Of a stretch of 64,000 nucleotides of DNA, positions 33,489-41,355 are shown one piece after another. The DNA comes from Flavivirga amylovorans (GTDB taxonomy: Bacteria > Bacteroidota > Bacteroidia > Flavobacteriales > Flavobacteriaceae): assembly GCF_030540875.1 (NCBI RefSeq), contig NZ_JAUOEM010000007.1, positions 114,470 through 178,469 of the forward strand, in the 5' to 3' direction. The stretch's first letter is position 1. Each line of letters opens with the position of its first letter. Both the position numbers and the translations under genes were made by a program. The notes beneath the pieces are model-generated. The model saw only the letters and a list, made by a program, of their open reading frames with translations. It was not told the DNA's origin and did not search any database.

Positions 33489-33513
33489 TTTATTTAGAAC
33501 CAATCTAAATAAA
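33489..33513. promoter_or_regulatory. 25-bp palindrome, candidate iron/haem operator
   Basis: Arms TTTATTTAGA (33489-33498) and TCTAAATAAA (33504-33513) are perfect 10-bp complements with spacer ACCAA. It lies between hemA and the AraC regulator, 6 nt before the regulator ATG. Size and AT-rich symmetric form fit a Fur-type operator, but I infer this from the haem context. Confidence 0.6.
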
Positions 33514-33519
33514 ATTGCT

Positions 33520-34422
33520 ATGAAAGATGAAATAAACACTAGTAAAAGTGTCGCTCAAAGTCCTTTTGATGAAACAAGAGTAGATGATGGTGCTTTGGTT
33601 CTTACTTATAAAAACGAATCAAATAAAGTGCAATCTCTTGCTAAAGAAATAGATAGTGATTATATTCAATTTCATTTTTGTGTAAAAGGATCGAGTCGGT
33701 TTGTTTTTAATGAAGGGCGGTATATTTTAAATATTCTAGAAGAGAACTCCTTATTATTATATAACCCACAGCGCGATTTACCAATAAATTTGCAAATAGA
33801 TCCTAATTCCTGGATCGTTTCAATTTTAATATCCATAAAGAATTTTCATGGATTATTTTCTCAAGAAGCAGATTATATTACTTTTTTAAGTGATGATAAT
33901 AAGGATAAAAAATATTATAAAGATGGTGTCATTTCACCTTCAATGGCAATTGTTTTAAATCAATTAATCAATTACAATCTTAATCAATCTATTAAAAATC
34001 TTTATTACAAAGGAAAGGCATACGAGCTTTTGAGTTTGTATTTTAATAGAAGTGAAGATGCTGACGTTGAGCAATGTCCGTTTTTAGTAGATGAAACAAA
34101 TGTGATTAAAATTAGAAAAGCTAAAGAGATTGTTATTGCTCGTATGGCAGAACCCCCTAGTTTGCAGGAGTTAGCTGATGAAATAGGATTGAATCTTAAA
34201 AAGTTAAAAGAAGGCTTTAAACAAATTTATGGCGATTCGGTATTTAGCTTTTTGTTTGATTATAAAATGGAAGTTGCCAGAAAACTATTAGAATCTGGGG
34301 ATGATAATGTGAATGAGGTAGGACTTAAAGTAGGGTATAGTACGTCTAGCCATTTTATCGCTGCTTTTAAAAAGAAATATGGTACAACGCCTAAAAAATA
34401 TGTAATGTCATTATCTTCGTAA
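33520..34422 (+). CDS. AraC-family transcriptional regulator of the haem locus
   Basis: A 300-aa regulator with an N-terminal sensing region (about 1-190) and a C-terminal AraC double helix-turn-helix (about 200-300): PSLQELADEIGLNLKKLKEGF and VNEVGLKVGYSTSSHFIAAFKKKYG. An upstream in-frame TTG start at 33481 exists. I prefer the ATG at 33520 (MKDEINTSKS) because the palindrome would otherwise lie inside the coding region. It is divergent from hemA and 15 bp upstream of hemH, so a role in control of haem synthesis is the natural inference. Confidence 0.88.
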   Translation: MKDEINTSKSVAQSPFDETRVDDGALVLTYKNESNKVQSLAKEIDSDYIQFHFCVKGSSRFVFNEGRYILNILEENSLLLYNPQRDLPINLQIDPNSWIVSILISIKNFHGLFSQEADYITFLSDDNKDKKYYKDGVISPSMAIVLNQLINYNLNQSIKNLYYKGKAYELLSLYFNRSEDADVEQCPFLVDETNVIKIRKAKEIVIARMAEPPSLQELADEIGLNLKKLKEGFKQIYGDSVFSFLFDYKMEVARKLLESGDDNVNEVGLKVGYSTSSHFIAAFKKKYGTTPKKYVMSLSS

Positions 34423-34437
34423 AAAAGAAATCTATTG

Positions 34438-35472
34438 ATGAAAAAAGGAGTTTTACTGGTCAATCTTGGATCTCCAGATAGTCCAGACCCAAAAGATGTA
34501 AAAAAATATTTAGGTGAATTTTTAATGGACGAACGGGTTATAGATGTACCTCTTTGGGCAAGAAATTTACTTGTAAAGGGTATTATTTTAAACACTAGAC
34601 CAAAAGCATCTGCTGCAGCCTATAAAAAAATATGGTGGGATGAAGGGTCTCCTTTGATTGTATTATCAGAAAGACTTCAAAATAAAATACAAAAAGAGGT
34701 GGATGTCCCTGTAGCATTAGCGATGCGTTATGGAAGTATGACTATAAAAAAAGGGCTTCAGGAATTAGTAGATAAAGGGATAGATGAGGTTTTGTTATTT
34801 CCGTTGTATCCTCAGTATGCTATGGCGACTACCGAAACCATTACGGTATTAGCAGAAGAATTACGCCAACAATATTTCCCGAATTTAAAAATAGAATCGG
34901 TTCTAGCTTTTTATAATAAGCCGGACTATATTGAGGTACTTTCTAATTCAATAAAACGTCATTTAGAAGATAAAAATTACGAGCATGTATTGTTTTCATA
35001 TCATGGTGTTCCAGAACGACATATTAGAAAGAGTGATGTTACAAAATCGCATTGTAAAATCGATGGCAGCTGTTGTGCTACGCCATCAAAAGCTCATGAG
35101 TTTTGTTACAGGCATCAATGCTATGAAGTGACCAGATTGGTTGCCGAAACATTAGAATTTAAAGAAGGTACGTACTCAACCTCTTTTCAATCACGTTTAG
35201 GTTTCGATCCTTGGTTACTACCATATACAGATAGAACTATTGAACGCTTGGGAAAACAAGGCATAAAAAACATGGCTATTGTTACACCTGCGTTTGTTAG
35301 TGATTGTTTGGAAACCCTTGAAGAGATAGCCATGGAAGGTCAAGAGATTTTTCATGAAATGGGTGGTAAAGATTTTACAACGGTTCCTTGTTTAAATGAC
35401 GATGACGAATTTGTTAATTTGCTTTCAAAATGGATCACATCATGGTCAAAATCGCTAGTTGACGTTAGTTAG
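34438..35472 (+). CDS. hemH: Ferrochelatase
   Basis: Inserts ferrous iron into protoporphyrin IX to give haem. The 344-aa protein starts MKKGVLLVNLGSPDSPDPKDV. It has the metal-site His in FSYHGVPERHIRKSD and the conserved Glu in DCLETLEEIAMEG. The ATG at 34438 is chosen over a TTG one codon upstream. It follows the AraC regulator by 15 bp and precedes hemJ by 3 bp, so the three probably form an operon. The cysteines CKIDGSCC in the middle are of the type found in relatives with an iron-sulphur cluster, but cluster binding is not certain. Confidence 0.96.
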   Translation: MKKGVLLVNLGSPDSPDPKDVKKYLGEFLMDERVIDVPLWARNLLVKGIILNTRPKASAAAYKKIWWDEGSPLIVLSERLQNKIQKEVDVPVALAMRYGSMTIKKGLQELVDKGIDEVLLFPLYPQYAMATTETITVLAEELRQQYFPNLKIESVLAFYNKPDYIEVLSNSIKRHLEDKNYEHVLFSYHGVPERHIRKSDVTKSHCKIDGSCCATPSKAHEFCYRHQCYEVTRLVAETLEFKEGTYSTSFQSRLGFDPWLLPYTDRTIERLGKQGIKNMAIVTPAFVSDCLETLEEIAMEGQEIFHEMGGKDFTTVPCLNDDDEFVNLLSKWITSWSKSLVDVS

Positions 35473-35475
35473 CCT

Positions 35476-36024
35476 ATGGAATATTACTTTTATATAAAAT
35501 CGTTTCATCTTATTTTTGTGATCACCTGGTTTGCAGGATTGTTTTATATTCCTAGGTTATTTGTTTATCAAATAGAAGCGTTTCATAAGTCATCACCAGA
35601 AAAAGAAATACTTGGGAAACAATTGAAATTAATGGCTAAACGCTTGTGGTTTATAATTACATGGCCATCAGCTATTTTAGCTTTGTTTTTTGGATTGTTG
35701 CTATTTTATTTAAACCCTACACTTGTTTATCAGGATTGGATGCAAGTAAAATTAGCCTTTGTCGTTCTACTAATTATATATCATCTTAAAACACATCAAT
35801 ATTATAAGCAACTTCAAAATAATGTCGTTAAAAAAACATCAAGTTTCATGCGTATTTGGAATGAAGGCGCAACATTCATCCTTTTTGCTGTGATTTTTTT
35901 GGTGATTTTAAAAAGTGCCATCAACTGGATTTGGGGTGTTGTTGGGATTCTTGTTTTAGGAGTTCTTATCATGTTAGGTTTTAAGGTTTATAAAAATATT
36001 AGAGATAAGAATCCTGATGCTTAA
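35476..36024 (+). CDS. hemJ: Protoporphyrinogen oxidase HemJ (CopD family)
   Basis: A 182-aa membrane protein with four to five helices that oxidises protoporphyrinogen IX to protoporphyrin IX. The N-terminal signature YIKSFHLIFVITWFAGLFYI with His11 and PRLFVYQIEAF is the HemJ hallmark, and ARRLWFIITWP-type residues follow. It is placed right after hemH, the enzyme of the following step, 3 bp away. This supports HemJ over the generic CopD annotation that such sequences often receive. Confidence 0.9.
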   Translation: MEYYFYIKSFHLIFVITWFAGLFYIPRLFVYQIEAFHKSSPEKEILGKQLKLMAKRLWFIITWPSAILALFFGLLLFYLNPTLVYQDWMQVKLAFVVLLIIYHLKTHQYYKQLQNNVVKKTSSFMRIWNEGATFILFAVIFLVILKSAINWIWGVVGILVLGVLIMLGFKVYKNIRDKNPDA

Positions 36025-36094
36025 CGTTAACGCTTAAATATCAAATTCCAAAAAGGAATCGTTCCTCTTTTTTTGATTCTGTTTTTTTGAATTT

Positions 36095-36254
36095 GAAGTG
36101 ATTTAAACTTTTTGTGTTTAAGCGAAAATTAGTCATTTTTTGAATCATTTGAAGGCTTTTTTAAGTTGCATAGCAGAGCTACGGAAGGCAAAAAAGACAA
36201 AAATGAACTAAAAAGGGCAATTTTTTAGTAAATGGAAAAAGTTTAAATCACTTC
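36095..36254. repeat. 160-bp element with 19-bp perfect terminal inverted repeats
   Basis: GAAGTGATTTAAACTTTTT (36095-36113) is the exact reverse complement of 36236-36254. Inside are further complementary pieces (TAGTCATTTTTTG and CAAAAATGAACTA) and a small hairpin CATAGC-aga-GCTACG. It has no ORF. It resembles a MITE or a structured intergenic repeat. It fills most of the 301-bp gap between hemJ and the sensor kinase. Confidence 0.8.
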
Positions 36255-36325
36255 TTTATTTAAAGGACATATTTGGTTCGATTATTGCTATATTTATTGA
36301 ACTTTTAAAAGCACTATAATTTTTA

Positions 36326-37780
36326 ATGAAATTAAAAAAACTCTCCTTACGTACTCGTATTTTTATCGCTATGATTTTGCTGGTGCTATTGGCGTCGATA
36401 TTGATTGCAGCGGTAGCTATTTATCAATATAAGGAACAAAGTGCCGATTACCATAAGGGACGTTTAGAACGTAAAGAACAAAACATTCAAAAACATCATA
36501 AAAAAGTTTTAAATGGTAAGCAAAATACCTGGGAGATAAAAACTGAAAATATTCCCTTAATTTTCAAAGAAGAGATTTATAATATTGCCGATATACATAA
36601 ACTTCAAATTAATTTATATGATTTGGATGGAACTTTATTAGTATCATCTAAAGGAAGTTTAAATATTGCTGCCGACAAATGTATTACTGCTGAAATTTTG
36701 AATGCGATTTCACATACAGCAACGCATAGGCATGTCGATAAGCATAAGGAAAATGGACAGACATACCAATCGTCTTATACTTATATTACAGATCAAAAAT
36801 CTAAACCCATAGCGATATTAAATTTACCTTATTTAGAAAAGGACGATTTTCTTGAAGAAGAGTTAAGCGAGTTTTTACAGCGTATAGGATTAGCCTTTAT
36901 GTTTGTATTGCTAATGGCTATTAGTATTGCTTTTATACTCTCTAAATACATTACCAAGTCTTTAAAAACAATTAGCGACAAAATTAATGCAACAAGATTA
37001 GAAAAGCGTAATGAGAGGATTGATGTAAATGATACGAGCGAGGAAATTTCAACCTTGGTAAACTCGTATAATAGTATGATTGATGAACTTGAAGAAAGTG
37101 CCGTACAATTAGCCAAAAGTGAGCGAGAACAGGCTTGGAGAGAAATGGCAAAACAAGTGGCTCATGAAATTAAAAATCCGTTAACGCCTATGCGTTTAAC
37201 TGTGCAAAATTTCCAGCGTAAATTTGATGCAAACGATGAAAACATTCATTCTAAATTAAACGAGTATAGTAAAACGTTAATTCAGCAAATTGATACGATG
37301 AGTTCTATTGCATCAGCATTTTCAAACTTTGCAAAGATGCCTGCGCAACAAAATGAGACGCTTAATGTTGTAAAAATTGTAAAGCTGGCACTGGATATTT
37401 TTAATGAGGATTATATTTTCTTTACAGCCGAAGACAAAGAAATTATTGCAAAATTTGATAGAACACAGTTAATTCGAGTGGTTACTAATTTAGTTAAAAA
37501 CGGGATTCAGGCGATGCCGGAAAATCAAATACCAAAGATTGTTATTAATGTTGCGACAAGTAATAATGATGTTGTTATTACAGTTGCAGATAACGGTTCT
37601 GGTGTTTCTGAAGAAAATAAAACTAAAGTTTTTGAGCCTAAGTTCACAACAAAAACAAGTGGTATGGGACTTGGTTTAGCCATGGTGAAAAACATAGTAG
37701 AAACCCATAACGGAACCATAACATTCAAATCGGAAAAAGAAAAGGGAACGACGTTTACTGTAACATTTCCTAAAGAATAA
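36326..37780 (+). CDS. Sensor histidine kinase
   Basis: A 484-aa inner-membrane kinase. TM1 is at about 12-33, an extracytoplasmic sensor region spans about 34-183, TM2 about 184-206, and a HAMP linker follows. HisKA has phospho-acceptor His280 in QVAHEIKNPLTPMRL, and the HATPase has N-box LVKNGIQAM, G1 ADNGSGVS and G2 GMGLGLAMVKNI. The NPLTPMRL form of the H-box recalls NtrY-type kinases. No response regulator is adjacent, so it is an orphan. Signal unknown. Confidence 0.93.
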   Translation: MKLKKLSLRTRIFIAMILLVLLASILIAAVAIYQYKEQSADYHKGRLERKEQNIQKHHKKVLNGKQNTWEIKTENIPLIFKEEIYNIADIHKLQINLYDLDGTLLVSSKGSLNIAADKCITAEILNAISHTATHRHVDKHKENGQTYQSSYTYITDQKSKPIAILNLPYLEKDDFLEEELSEFLQRIGLAFMFVLLMAISIAFILSKYITKSLKTISDKINATRLEKRNERIDVNDTSEEISTLVNSYNSMIDELEESAVQLAKSEREQAWREMAKQVAHEIKNPLTPMRLTVQNFQRKFDANDENIHSKLNEYSKTLIQQIDTMSSIASAFSNFAKMPAQQNETLNVVKIVKLALDIFNEDYIFFTAEDKEIIAKFDRTQLIRVVTNLVKNGIQAMPENQIPKIVINVATSNNDVVITVADNGSGVSEENKTKVFEPKFTTKTSGMGLGLAMVKNIVETHNGTITFKSEKEKGTTFTVTFPKE

Positions 37781-37801
37781 CATAGTATAAATTTTATAAA
37801 A

Positions 37802-38239
37802 ATGAAAAAAATTCTTGTATTAGTCTTTTTGATAACTTCAATAGGGCATTCACAGATTTTAGATCCAGTTAAGTGGTCAACTAGTATAAAAAAAGTGTCT
37901 AATTTAGAATACGATTTAATTATAAGTGCAGAGATAGAACCAAACTACCATTTGTATTCGTTAAAAGTGCCTAAAGGAGGACCATTACCAACCGTTTTTA
38001 TATTTGAAGATAGCGAAGATTATGAGTTAGTTGGAAATATGATAGAAGATAAGGGGCATACTGCTTTCGATTCTATTTTCGAATTAAATATCAAATATTT
38101 CGAAAATTCTGCGAATTTTAAACAGCGTATTAAGCTAAAAACCAAAAAAGTTAAGGTTGCAGGCGAAATTGAATTCATGACTTGTAACGATGCGAGTTGT
38201 GTACCCGGATATGATGATTTTGAAATTACTATTCAATAA
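37802..38239 (+). CDS. DsbD alpha-domain-like periplasmic protein
   Basis: A 145-aa secreted protein. A signal peptide (about 1-17, ending GHSQ) is followed by a single immunoglobulin-like domain resembling the N-terminal domain of DsbD. WSTSIKKVSNLEYDLIISAE opens it, and Cys128 and Cys133 in FMTCNDASCVPG correspond to the redox-active pair. The membrane and thioredoxin parts of DsbD are missing here, so it may be a stand-alone thiol carrier or partner. It sits 21 bp after the sensor kinase and 14 bp before the enoyl-CoA hydratase. Confidence 0.8.
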   Translation: MKKILVLVFLITSIGHSQILDPVKWSTSIKKVSNLEYDLIISAEIEPNYHLYSLKVPKGGPLPTVFIFEDSEDYELVGNMIEDKGHTAFDSIFELNIKYFENSANFKQRIKLKTKKVKVAGEIEFMTCNDASCVPGYDDFEITIQ

Positions 38240-38253
38240 ACTAAAATAAAGCT

Positions 38254-39036
38254 ATGAGCTATACTAATATACTATCAGAAAAAAATAACGGAATTACTAC
38301 GATAACTATTAACCGCCCAAAGAAATTAAATGCGCTTAATAAAGAAACGATTAATGAGCTGCATGAGGCTTTTAAAGAAGCCGATTTAGATAGTAGTACC
38401 AAAGTTATTATTGTTACTGGTAGCGGAGAAAAGGCCTTTGTTGCTGGTGCGGATATTAGTGAGTTTGCAGATTACAATATAGAGGAAGGTAAAATGTTAG
38501 CAGCCAAAGGGCAGGAACTATTATTTAACTTTATAGAAAATTTATCTACACCTACCATAGCTGCAATTAATGGGTTTGCGCTTGGTGGTGGTCTAGAATT
38601 AGCCATGGCCTGTCATTTTAGAGTGGCAAGCGATAATGCCAAAATGGGCTTGCCAGAAGTGTCTCTGGGCGTTATTCCTGGTTATGGTGGAACTCAGCGT
38701 TTACCACAACTAATAGGAAAAGGGCGTGCTATGGAGCTTATTATGACTGCTGGAATGATTGATGCTAATAAGGCTTTAAATGATGGTCTGGTAAATCATG
38801 TAACGACCTTAGAAGAATTATTGCCTTTATGCGAAAAAATAGCTGGTAAAATATCTCGTAACTCATCCATTGCTATTAGTGCAGCTATAAGAGCCATAAA
38901 TGCCAATTTTAAAGATGGTGTTAATGGTTTTGATACAGAAATTCAGGAATTTGGTACTTGTTTTGGTAGTGCCGATTTTGCTGAAGGCACGACAGCGTTT
39001 TTAGAAAAACGAAAGGCTGATTTTCCTGGGAAGTAA
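38254..39036 (+). CDS. Enoyl-CoA hydratase/isomerase family protein
   Basis: A 260-aa crotonase-fold enzyme that hydrates 2-enoyl-CoA or 3-hydroxybutyryl-CoA-type substrates in the cytoplasm. The oxyanion hole segments AGADISEF and NGFALGGGLELAMACHFR and the catalytic glutamates Glu115 (GGGLELA) and Glu135 (GLPEVSLGV) are present, so hydratase activity is expected. Length is normal. It could act in fatty acid oxidation or with scoA/scoB-linked metabolism; the context does not decide. Confidence 0.93.
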   Translation: MSYTNILSEKNNGITTITINRPKKLNALNKETINELHEAFKEADLDSSTKVIIVTGSGEKAFVAGADISEFADYNIEEGKMLAAKGQELLFNFIENLSTPTIAAINGFALGGGLELAMACHFRVASDNAKMGLPEVSLGVIPGYGGTQRLPQLIGKGRAMELIMTAGMIDANKALNDGLVNHVTTLEELLPLCEKIAGKISRNSSIAISAAIRAINANFKDGVNGFDTEIQEFGTCFGSADFAEGTTAFLEKRKADFPGK

Positions 39037-39093
39037 GGTTTTATCTTTAAAAAGAAGTTTTACTTTATTTTTGGAGGTTCGTTTAAGGTGTTC

Positions 39094-39203
39094 GTGTATG
39101 GTTAGTTGCGTTGGCTAGTAACTAAATTAGCAAAAGAAAACTAACCAGAAGAAATTCCGAAGGAATTTCCAAGTAAGCTAAAACTTAGCAATTGACTATA
39201 CAC
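39094..39203. repeat. Structured intergenic repeat left of the RloAB cassette
   Basis: Imperfect terminal inverted repeats: GTGTATGGTTAGTTG (39094-39108) against CAATTGACTATACAC (39189-39203), 12 of 15 positions complementary. A perfect internal hairpin GAAATTCC-gaa-GGAATTTC lies at 39151-39169. No coding capacity. It lies between enoyl-CoA hydratase and the rloB stop. Confidence 0.7.
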
Positions 39204-39221
39204 GTTATTGTACGTTCGTGC

Positions 39222-39773
39222 TTACTTTTTTAATTCATCTAGTTTTTCTAATAACTTATATATAGTTGAGCTCGGGTTTTTAGATTCGTCTAGGCTTTTC
39301 GCTCTTTTTATTGCATCATCGATTTTTGTTGTTAATTTTTCTTTTAGCTTTTTGTCGATAACACCTTTTTTATAAGTCTTATTTCTATTTTTTAATTCTT
39401 TACAAAAATATGCACCATCATTATTTGCTTTGTGATTTTTATAATGTAGTAGGAACCATAATTCTATGCATGGATTAGATAAAAGCAATGTGCAATTAGC
39501 AATTTTGTTTAATCTGTCAACTATTTCTGGAACATCTAAATCATACATTAAATAATCAATGTCTTTATCATGTGTTGGCTTATCTTTTTTATAATTTTGA
39601 ATATACTTTTCTGTAATATTGTTTCCGCCAATTTTTGGATGTATTTGAATTGAAGATAATCTGAATAAGGATTTTAGCATATTAATATATGTCTCTTCAG
39701 TATCTCCTTCACAAAACACAAATAGTGTTGGATTAATTTTCTTACCCTTTGATTTTCTTCTACTCCTAGCCAT
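39222..39773 (-). CDS. rloB: RloB-family (AbiLii-like) TOPRIM protein
   Basis: A 183-aa protein of the RloB family, found next to RloA-type ATPases in restriction and abortive-infection loci. It has a basic N-terminus (MARSRRKSKGKK), then a TOPRIM-like fold: the acidic turn FVFCEGDTEETYI with Glu22, and the D-x-D in LMYDLDVPE (Asp78, Asp80). NPCIELWFLLHY is the family hallmark. A nuclease role is likely by analogy, not shown. The gene starts directly at the stop of the ATPase gene with no spacer, so the pair is one operon. Confidence 0.85.
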   Translation of the reverse strand: MARSRRKSKGKKINPTLFVFCEGDTEETYINMLKSLFRLSSIQIHPKIGGNNITEKYIQNYKKDKPTHDKDIDYLMYDLDVPEIVDRLNKIANCTLLLSNPCIELWFLLHYKNHKANNDGAYFCKELKNRNKTYKKGVIDKKLKEKLTTKIDDAIKRAKSLDESKNPSSTIYKLLEKLDELKK

Positions 39774-41033
39774 TTATTCGCTAATAATTGATTTTAGATT
39801 TTCAATTGAATCATCAATGATTGGAATTGAGTCAAATCTTCCTTGTAAATATGCTTTTTCTAAATCCATTGTATCTCTAAAATCACTATAATCATAGAGA
39901 GAATAAAGGTCAGAATAACCATCTATTGTTTTATTTACAAACCAAACTTGGTCTTTTCTGAATTTATTTAAGTCTAATAAATTTGTATTATGCGTTGAAA
40001 AAATTAATTGAGCGCTATCACTTGCATTAAAGAGTTTGATAATATAATCAACAATTTTTGGATGTAGACTATCTTCAATTTCATCAATTAGCAAAGTTTT
40101 GTTGTTTCTTAATATATCAAGAATAGTCAATAACATGAAAAACAATTTTTTCGTACCATCAGATTCTTCCGTCATGAAATCAAATGCAACTTTTGGCGAG
40201 TAACGATGATAAGTTTTTAATTCAATACTTTCTAATTCATCATCTTCGAAAAATGCTTCTTGTGTATCTACATTTGCTCTAATTTTTTTACCTTTTTCCT
40301 TTATTACTCTATGCTTGAAATCGACAATATCACTATCTGCCATTTGCAATCCTTTTAGTAAATGGTCTTTATAGATTCTGATTAAACCATCTACATTACT
40401 AATACTATAACTAGAATGTCTTCTAATAAACATACTATGGAAGAAATGAAATATTTTTTTAGGAATCTCTCTATCCATTTGACTTGCTCTTGATATAAAA
40501 AGAGTTTTGTTAGATGTACTTTCGGCAACATCAAATGGTCTTTTTATTACAGATGTTCCAAAAGAGTATTTGTCTCTTTTATTTTCCCCAGCCTTTTCAT
40601 CACGAGTGAAAATTTTGGCTTTTCTACCATTTGGATAATAATAAAGGCTTTCATTTAAGATTTGATTTCTAGATAGCGAAAAAGAGTACTTATATTCAAT
40701 TTCTTCATGTACGAAACGAATGAAGAAATTACTTGGCTTATTAGAATATCCTTTGAATTTGAATGGCTTAAAATTAAAAATAGAGTTCTCATTATGTTTG
40801 TGAGAATCATAAACCATTGCAATGCAAAAACGAATAGCCTTGATAATATTAGATTTTCCAGATGCGTTGGCTCCGTAAAGAGCGACTGTTTTTAATACTT
40901 CAATATCCTCATATTTGAAGATATTATCCTTTAATAATCTTGATTTTTCAGTATTAATATTACCAGCTCTTAAGTCCAATACTACTTCATCACTAATTGA
41001 GAAAAAATTACTTAACTTTATTTCTAAAACCAT
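39774..41033 (-). CDS. rloA: RloA-family AAA15 ATPase (AbiLi-like)
   Basis: A 419-aa ABC/SMC-like ATPase. Walker A is GANASGKS (54-61). The signature region EESDGTKKLFFML stands where the ABC signature is expected. Walker B LLIDEIEDSLHP is near residue 313, and the switch His is in STHNTNLLDL. It pairs with the TOPRIM protein RloB encoded immediately after. This two-gene layout corresponds to AbiL/RloAB and resembles the PARIS ATPase-plus-TOPRIM scheme, in which the ATPase senses phage and releases or activates the partner. A defence role here is inference from the family. Confidence 0.87.
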   Translation of the reverse strand: MVLEIKLSNFFSISDEVVLDLRAGNINTEKSRLLKDNIFKYEDIEVLKTVALYGANASGKSNIIKAIRFCIAMVYDSHKHNENSIFNFKPFKFKGYSNKPSNFFIRFVHEEIEYKYSFSLSRNQILNESLYYYPNGRKAKIFTRDEKAGENKRDKYSFGTSVIKRPFDVAESTSNKTLFISRASQMDREIPKKIFHFFHSMFIRRHSSYSISNVDGLIRIYKDHLLKGLQMADSDIVDFKHRVIKEKGKKIRANVDTQEAFFEDDELESIELKTYHRYSPKVAFDFMTEESDGTKKLFFMLLTILDILRNNKTLLIDEIEDSLHPKIVDYIIKLFNASDSAQLIFSTHNTNLLDLNKFRKDQVWFVNKTIDGYSDLYSLYDYSDFRDTMDLEKAYLQGRFDSIPIIDDSIENLKSIISE

Positions 41034-41355
41034 TTTAAGTTTAAAATTTGTAATATTTTTACAAATATAGTACTTTAATTTGATTTGTTTTTCAGTTTAA
41101 CATGAAATTAGAAGTTTTCGGCATGACGTACAATGTTATCAAGTATATGAATCCGTTTTAATGATTTATATACAACGTTAAACGAAGTTAGCTGATTTTT
41201 TTTACAAAATCAAGTATGGTTTATGTCTTTTAATAATCGAATCTCGATATATCGAGTTTGTTAATAACCTCTTTTTACTTTAACATTTTTGAATAGAATT
41301 TATAAGTAATTTTAAAGAGCTACTCAAAGCATATTCAACCTTTAATTTTACTGTA
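41034..41355. other. Gene-free stretch right of RloAB with repeat remnant
   Basis: No ORF of note. TATATACAACGTTA at 41167-41180 resembles CTATACACGTTATTG near 39197 on the other side of the cassette. GACGTACAAT near 41124 resembles the inverted form of the sequence after 39203. These look like matching debris of one intergenic repeat family flanking the RloAB pair. Confidence 0.4.

Noticed and set aside
39222..41180. RloAB cassette considered as part of a larger restriction island or prophage
   Set aside because: No methylase, restriction subunit, integrase, tRNA or phage genes adjoin it; only repeat debris flanks it.
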